The notes below the pieces were generated by a model. That model was not told the origin of the DNA. It saw only the letters and a list, made by a program, of their open reading frames with translations, and searched no databases. Positions 4,647 to 7,191 of a stretch of DNA of 7,191 nt are shown in pieces. The position numbers and the translations under genes were made by a program. Origin of the DNA: Candidatus Tayloriibacteriota bacterium (GTDB taxonomy: Bacteria; Patescibacteriota; Minisyncoccia; Phycocordibacterales; PALSA-1337); assembly GCA_026395105.1 (NCBI GenBank), contig JAPLZH010000031.1, forward strand, positions 1 through 7,191, in the 5' to 3' direction. Position 1 is the stretch's first letter. The number at the start of each line of letters is the position of its first letter.

Positions 4647-5594
4647 ATGATATATGATTTAGCTATTATTGGTGGTGGGCCGGCGGGAGTAGCAGCTGGA
4701 GTTTATGCTGCTAGAAAACGCTTAAAGACAGTTTTCATTACTAAAGATTGGGAAAGCCAGAGCACAGTTTCTACGGGAATTGAGAACTGGATCGGCACAC
4801 CTAAAATATCTGGTGCTGAATTAGGAAAGAATTTAGAAGCTCATCTACGGGCTTATGCTGGTGAATATGTAAAAATTCAGACTGGAGAAATTTGCAAAGA
4901 AATCACTAAAGATGAAGCTGGTAAAGCCGGTAAAGCTGGCACTTTATTTAAAATAGAAAGTTCGAAAGGAGTCTACGAAGTGCGAACAATACTAATAGCA
5001 AGCGGAAGTTCCAGAAGAAAATTAGACGTGCCCGGTGCTGATAAATTTGAACATAAAGGTGTCACCTACTGCGCATCATGTGACGGCCCCCTCTTTGCCG
5101 ACATGGATGTAGCTGTAATCGGTGGCGGAAATGCCGCTTTCGAAAGCGTGGCTCAGCTATCCGCATACTGCAAATCAGTTACTCTTTTAAATAGAAGTGA
5201 AAAATTCCGCGCAGATGAGGTTACCGTGGACGCAGTGTCGAAAATTAAGAATGTAAAGATTATAAAAAACGCAGTGCCGACAGAAGTTAAGGGAGATAAA
5301 TTTGTCTCTGGAATTTCATACACAAATGCAAAAACCGGTAATGAGACGGAGCTGTCAGTTTCAGGAATCTTTGTAGAAATCGGTTCTATTCCTGCCACTG
5401 AATATGCAAAAGATGTGGTCGAGCGAACGGCGGATGGACACATAGTAACTAATCCTCGAGATCAAAAGACGAAAACTCCGGGAATCTGGTCTGCTGGAGA
5501 CTGTACGGACGGGCTTTATCATCAGAATAACATTGCGGCTGGGGATGGAGTGAAGGCACTCGAAGATATTTATCTCTCTTTACACGCTAGATAA
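4647..5594 (+). CDS. trxB: Thioredoxin reductase-like flavoprotein disulfide reductase (AhpF-type core)
   Basis: A 315-residue cytoplasmic FAD/NAD(P)H disulfide reductase. The FAD-binding GGGPAG (9-14) is followed by the redox pair CASC (Cys142, Cys145) in KGVTYCASCDGPLF, the nucleotide-binding GGGNAA (159-164) and the second FAD motif GDCTD (284-288). Details such as CDGPLF, EVKGD, GIFVEIG and GDCT resemble the C-terminal reductase domain of AhpF more than classical TrxB, but AhpF's N-terminal thioredoxin-fold domains are missing. The segment that selects NADPH in TrxB (HRRxxFR) reads NRSEKFR (182-188), so the second Arg is lost and NADH use is possible. An Ala-Gly-Lys repeat (91-98) has been inserted in a surface turn. 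The partner could be a separate thioredoxin or glutaredoxin, none of which is visible here. There is no Shine-Dalgarno sequence; the mRNA is probably leaderless. Confidence 0.88.
   Translation: MIYDLAIIGGGPAGVAAGVYAARKRLKTVFITKDWESQSTVSTGIENWIGTPKISGAELGKNLEAHLRAYAGEYVKIQTGEICKEITKDEAGKAGKAGTLFKIESSKGVYEVRTILIASGSSRRKLDVPGADKFEHKGVTYCASCDGPLFADMDVAVIGGGNAAFESVAQLSAYCKSVTLLNRSEKFRADEVTVDAVSKIKNVKIIKNAVPTEVKGDKFVSGISYTNAKTGNETELSVSGIFVEIGSIPATEYAKDVVERTADGHIVTNPRDQKTKTPGIWSAGDCTDGLYHQNNIAAGDGVKALEDIYLSLHAR
4917..4940 (+). repeat. In-frame 9-bp tandem repeat in trxB
   Basis: Units GCTGGTAAA (4917-4925) and GCCGGTAAA (4926-4934) and the partial unit GCTGGC (4935-4940) encode AGK-AGK-AG. The units are near-identical, which suggests slippage within a tolerant surface loop. 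Confidence 0.7.
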
Positions 5595-5606
5595 TAGTGA
5601 TATAGT
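5579..5606 (+). promoter_or_regulatory. Promoter of the four-helix membrane protein gene
   Basis: TTTACA (5579-5584), 16 bp, then TATAGT (5601-5606) preceded by TGA, an extended -10. It overlaps the last codons of trxB. The predicted start is near 5613, about 14 nt before ATG 5627. Confidence 0.5.
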
Positions 5607-5626
5607 AAACTCGGAAATAAAAAAAT

Positions 5627-6100
5627 ATGAATGACACATATTCGACCCTAGAGGCCATACTAGTCTCTTCTTGTGCTTTGCTATTCGTCTGGATAACTAT
5701 AAACATTACGATGTGGCTAAGGTCATACGGTGACGAATGGACAAAGACCACTCACTTCTGGAATGATATGGGAACAGCCCGCTCATTTACCACGAGCATT
5801 GTCATATTATTCCCAGTAGGGATTATGGCGTTCATGGCGAAGGATATGCCGACTGGGAAGATAATGTTCTTAGCATTTGTCATTCTCTCCTTACTCATTT
5901 CCATTTCAGCTCTGAGGAAGCGTGTGGTCTCTGAAGTGAAGAGTCTGAAAAGCTTTATGGTGAACATGCTCGCCACATTAAACATCGCCTATGTGGTAGC
6001 TGTGACTTTGTACCTGATCTTTTACCACGGTTTTTTCGCGGTATTACTTACCGGCTTCGATATCCTAGCCGGCAGAGGCTGGATAGGACCGACGCTTTGA
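5627..6100 (+). CDS. Hypothetical four-helix integral membrane protein
   Basis: I do not recognise this 157-residue protein. Hydrophobic segments at about 9-30, 55-71, 77-95 and 113-134 look like four transmembrane helices, with a fifth, shorter hydrophobic stretch at 135-146. A polar, Trp- and Asp-containing loop (31-54, with SYGDEWTKTTHFWNDMG) joins helices 1 and 2, and a basic loop (97-108, RKRVVSEVKSLK) joins 3 and 4. By the positive-inside rule the basic loop is cytoplasmic. There is no signal peptide, Cys pair or obvious catalytic motif. The only ribosome-binding candidate is a weak GGAA upstream, and an A-rich leader precedes the ATG. The gene has its own promoter in the end of trxB and a strong terminator after it, so it is probably monocistronic with some readthrough from trxB. 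No function is proposed. Confidence 0.75.
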   Translation: MNDTYSTLEAILVSSCALLFVWITINITMWLRSYGDEWTKTTHFWNDMGTARSFTTSIVILFPVGIMAFMAKDMPTGKIMFLAFVILSLLISISALRKRVVSEVKSLKSFMVNMLATLNIAYVVAVTLYLIFYHGFFAVLLTGFDILAGRGWIGPTL

Positions 6101-6121
6101 AAAGTAGTGCTCGTAAGCCGC

Positions 6122-6160
6122 AAAGAGAGAGAGTGAGAAAGGGAGCGAGAATGAGAGTGA
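6122..6160. other. Purine-only (GA-rich) low-complexity tract
   Basis: The stretch is almost entirely A and G on the plus strand, with GAGAGAGAG, GAGAAAGGGAG and GAGAATGAGAG runs. It lies between the membrane-protein gene and its terminator and has no coding potential that I can see. Confidence 0.55.
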
Positions 6161-6165
6161 TTTCC

Positions 6166-6196
6166 AAAATTCCGCCAAAAAGTGGAATTTTTTTAT
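6166..6196 (+). terminator. Rho-independent terminator
   Basis: AAAATTCC (6166-6173) and GGAATTTT (6184-6191) form an 8 bp stem with a 10-nt loop and end in seven T, then ATTTT. It ends plus-strand transcription from the membrane-protein gene. It also lies just after the minus-strand DUF218 stop (6211-6213), where the same stem could help in the other direction, although that side has no clean U-tract. Confidence 0.75.
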
Positions 6197-6210
6197 TTTC
6201 AATTTGCTGA

Positions 6211-6816
6211 CTATAAGTGCAAAAGGTTTTGCAAAAGGCCTATTAATTTTATAAATTCATTAAAGTTATTCTTCACTTTATCAGTAAAAGTGAATGCTCG
6301 CTGACCTCCGGCTCCATCTGCTGAATACCATTCTACGCTTTCGAAGCCTACGTTTTTTGCTATTAAATAACTGCGAAAAAGATGAAAATTATTCGAAACG
6401 ATTATTATGCTTCTAATATCAGTCGTCGTAGCTGATTTAGACTCTAAAATATTTCGGACATTCACTAAGTTTTCATAAGTGCTTTTAGAATTTTCCTCAA
6501 GTATTACAGGTGGCGTACTCGATGACTGACTTTTAATATATTCTGACATGAAAAGCGCCTCACTTTTCGGATAATTCGTCTTCCCTCCTGCGAAAATTAT
6601 GACAGGTGCCAGTCCTTTTTCATATAGTTTGAGTCCGGCCATCGCCCTATCCTTTGCCACATCCATATATCCAGAGCCGAGGACTAATATAGCGTCCGCT
6701 GGCCTTAAATTCCCCTGAGAATAGGAAAAGTAAATGACTGGGATTTCATATATAGCCATGACAAAGACGATAAAAAAGAGTATTGACCATAGTATCTTTT
6801 TCGCGATTTTTAGCAT
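6211..6816 (-). CDS. Membrane-anchored DUF218 (YdcF/SanA-like) protein
   Basis: A 201-residue protein with one N-terminal transmembrane helix (about 7-30, after a basic MLKIAKK) and an extracytoplasmic DUF218 domain. Family marks are DAILVLGSG (41-49), the Arg and Ala positions of KDRAMAGLKLYEKG (55-68), the PVIIFAGG strand (71-78), SEA..M.EY (85-93), EENSKSTYENL (107-117) and IIVSNNFHLFR (138-148). Members such as SanA and YdcF are linked to cell-envelope integrity; YdcF binds S-adenosylmethionine, but the reaction is unsettled. The ATG lies 6 nt after the CCA end of tRNA-Glu on the same strand, without room for a Shine-Dalgarno sequence. The gene probably shares the tRNA promoter, and tRNA 3' processing would leave it nearly leaderless. 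The next Met (20) would cut through the membrane helix. Confidence 0.85.
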   Translation of the reverse strand: MLKIAKKILWSILFFIVFVMAIYEIPVIYFSYSQGNLRPADAILVLGSGYMDVAKDRAMAGLKLYEKGLAPVIIFAGGKTNYPKSEALFMSEYIKSQSSSTPPVILEENSKSTYENLVNVRNILESKSATTTDIRSIIIVSNNFHLFRSYLIAKNVGFESVEWYSADGAGGQRAFTFTDKVKNNFNEFIKLIGLLQNLLHL

Positions 6817-6822
6817 AAATTC

Positions 6823-6897
6823 TGGTAGCCCTACAGAGAATCGAACTCTGATTAACAGATTGAAAACCTGTTGTCCTAACCATTAGACGATAGGGCC
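6823..6897 (-). tRNA. tRNA-Glu, anticodon TTC, encoded CCA
   Basis: A 75-nt cloverleaf on the minus strand. The acceptor stem GGCCCTA / TAGGGCT closes with a G-T pair at the top, the D arm reads GTCTAATGGTTAGGAC, and the anticodon stem ACAGG / TCTGT holds the loop TTTTCAA with anticodon TTC. A 4-nt variable loop is followed by the T arm CAGAG-TTCGATT-CTCTG, discriminator A and an encoded CCA. It reads GAA (and GAG by wobble). The DUF218 gene follows after 6 nt. Confidence 0.95.
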
Positions 6898-6912
6898 AAA
6901 TCGGACAAAGAG

Positions 6913-6941
6913 AATATAGCATTTTTTTGAAAAAATGGCAA
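6913..6941 (-). promoter_or_regulatory. tRNA-Glu promoter
   Basis: On the minus strand TTGCCA (6941-6936), 17 bp, then TATATT (6918-6913) with TGC before it. The start would be near 6906, a 9-nt leader before the mature tRNA. An A7/T6 tract fills the spacer. The promoter overlaps the divergent tRNA-Ser promoter. Confidence 0.65.
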
Positions 6942-6954
6942 AATGTGCTACCGT
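6927..6954 (+). promoter_or_regulatory. tRNA-Ser promoter
   Basis: TTGAAA (6927-6932), 16 bp, then TACCGT (6949-6954) preceded by TGC. The predicted start near 6961 leaves about 12 nt before the tRNA. The -10 is weaker than that of tRNA-Glu, and bases 6927-6941 belong to both promoters. Confidence 0.45.
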
Positions 6955-6972
6955 TAACATTGTTTTCCCCAC

Positions 6973-7059
6973 GGAGAGGTGGCTGAGTGGTTGAAAGCAC
7001 CGCTCTCGAAAAGCGACAGGCCTGAAAGGGCCTCGCGGGTTCAAATCCCGCCCTCTCCG
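6973..7059 (+). tRNA. tRNA-Ser, anticodon CGA, no encoded CCA
   Basis: An 87-nt class II tRNA. The acceptor stem GGAGAGG / CCTCTCC is complete, the D arm contains GGCTGAGTGGTTGAAAGC, and the anticodon loop CTCGAAA gives CGA. The long variable arm pairs AGGCC with GGCCT, and the T arm is GCGGG-TTCAAAT-CCCGC, with discriminator G (7059). The next bases are CAT, so CCA must be added after transcription, unlike the neighbouring tRNA-Glu. It reads UCG. Confidence 0.96.
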
Positions 7060-7080
7060 CATTGACAACTAAGTATCGGT

Positions 7081-7172
7081 GTGTCCTTATTGCTCTAGAG
7101 CAAAGTGCCTCTAGCTACCCCTCAAGTAGGACACTCGAACTTAATAATGAATAATACTCTGTTGCTGTCCTA
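7081..7172 (+). other. Overlapping inverted repeats that could form alternative RNA structures
   Basis: GTGTCCT (7081-7087) can pair with AGGACAC (7128-7134). The same downstream segment, as TAGGACA (7127-7133), can instead pair with TGTCCTA (7166-7172). Between them are a perfect 14-bp palindrome TTGCTCTAGAGCAA (7090-7103), a competing TAGAG (7096-7100) / CTCTA (7109-7113) pair and CTAC / GTAG (7115-7118, 7126-7129). A TTGACA at 7062-7067 could be a -35, but no good -10 follows. I see no open reading frame here. It may be the leader of a gene beyond the window or a small RNA. Confidence 0.3.
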
Positions 7173-7191
7173 AACTCAATACACTCCCTAG

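Noticed and set aside
6746..7068. Minus-strand open frames across the two tRNA genes
   Set aside because: They run through tRNA-Ser and tRNA-Glu and are translations of tRNA sequence; the phrase MSMRRGRDLNPRG is the familiar artefact of a translated tRNA-Ser complement.
7062..7091. A promoter after tRNA-Ser (TTGACA at 7062-7067)
   Set aside because: At 16-18 bp downstream there is no acceptable -10 (CCTTAT or CTTATT), unlike the other promoters here with TGn-TAnnnT.
1..7191. CRISPR array, insertion sequence, phage or toxin-antitoxin system
   Set aside because: There are no spaced direct repeats, transposase or integrase motifs, or paired small toxin/antitoxin genes. The tRNA genes are intact, with no duplicated tRNA end marking an integrated element.

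Overview
The window looks like a piece of a small, AT-leaning bacterial genome, most probably a Candidate Phyla Radiation (Patescibacteria, Parcubacteria-like) lineage. The evidence is the compact run rpsU-ybeY-ftsA-ftsZ without the usual mur/ddl/ftsQ neighbours, the flavour of the FtsZ and FtsA proteins, a stand-alone AhpF-like reductase, A-ending codon preference, short spacers, and near absence of Shine-Dalgarno sequences. This placement comes from recognising protein families by eye, not from a search.

Layout. Positions 1-126 hold a structured, promoter-and-terminator-like unit that could be a small RNA of about 75 nt. On the minus strand, 253-1176 encodes a secreted HAF-repeat protein ending in a VPDxG-CTERM (exosortase-type) sorting tail, with its own promoter (1268-1295) and terminator (166-194). 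It is richer in G+C than the rest and looks out of place. A plus-strand block follows: rpsU (bS21, 1393-1638), ybeY (1640-2035), ftsA (2073-3257) and ftsZ (3306-4511), then a terminator and a GC-rich spacer, then a trxB/AhpF-like flavoprotein disulfide reductase (4647-5594) and a four-helix membrane protein of unknown function (5627-6100) ending at a strong terminator. On the minus strand, tRNA-Glu(UUC) is followed after only 6 nt by a membrane-anchored DUF218 (YdcF/SanA-like) protein. tRNA-Ser(CGA) diverges from tRNA-Glu. The last 130 bases contain overlapping inverted repeats that could form alternative structures.

How the genes work together. rpsU and ybeY concern the 30S ribosomal subunit (bS21 assembly or initiation, 16S 3'-end maturation). 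FtsA and FtsZ are the membrane tether and the GTPase of the division ring. Translation and division genes therefore sit in one locus, but ftsZ has a promoter of its own inside the end of ftsA. Most recognisable promoters share TTGCCW or a TTGACA-like -35, a 16-17 bp spacer, and an extended TGn-TAnnnT -10. Two genes (rpsU, trxB) begin about 9 nt after the -10 and so would give leaderless mRNAs.

I found no defence system, mobile element or CRISPR array. The points most worth checking are the VPDxG-CTERM gene in this setting, the leaderless and tRNA-abutting translation starts, the altered FtsZ tubulin signature (Gly to Cys), and the structured RNAs at both ends.
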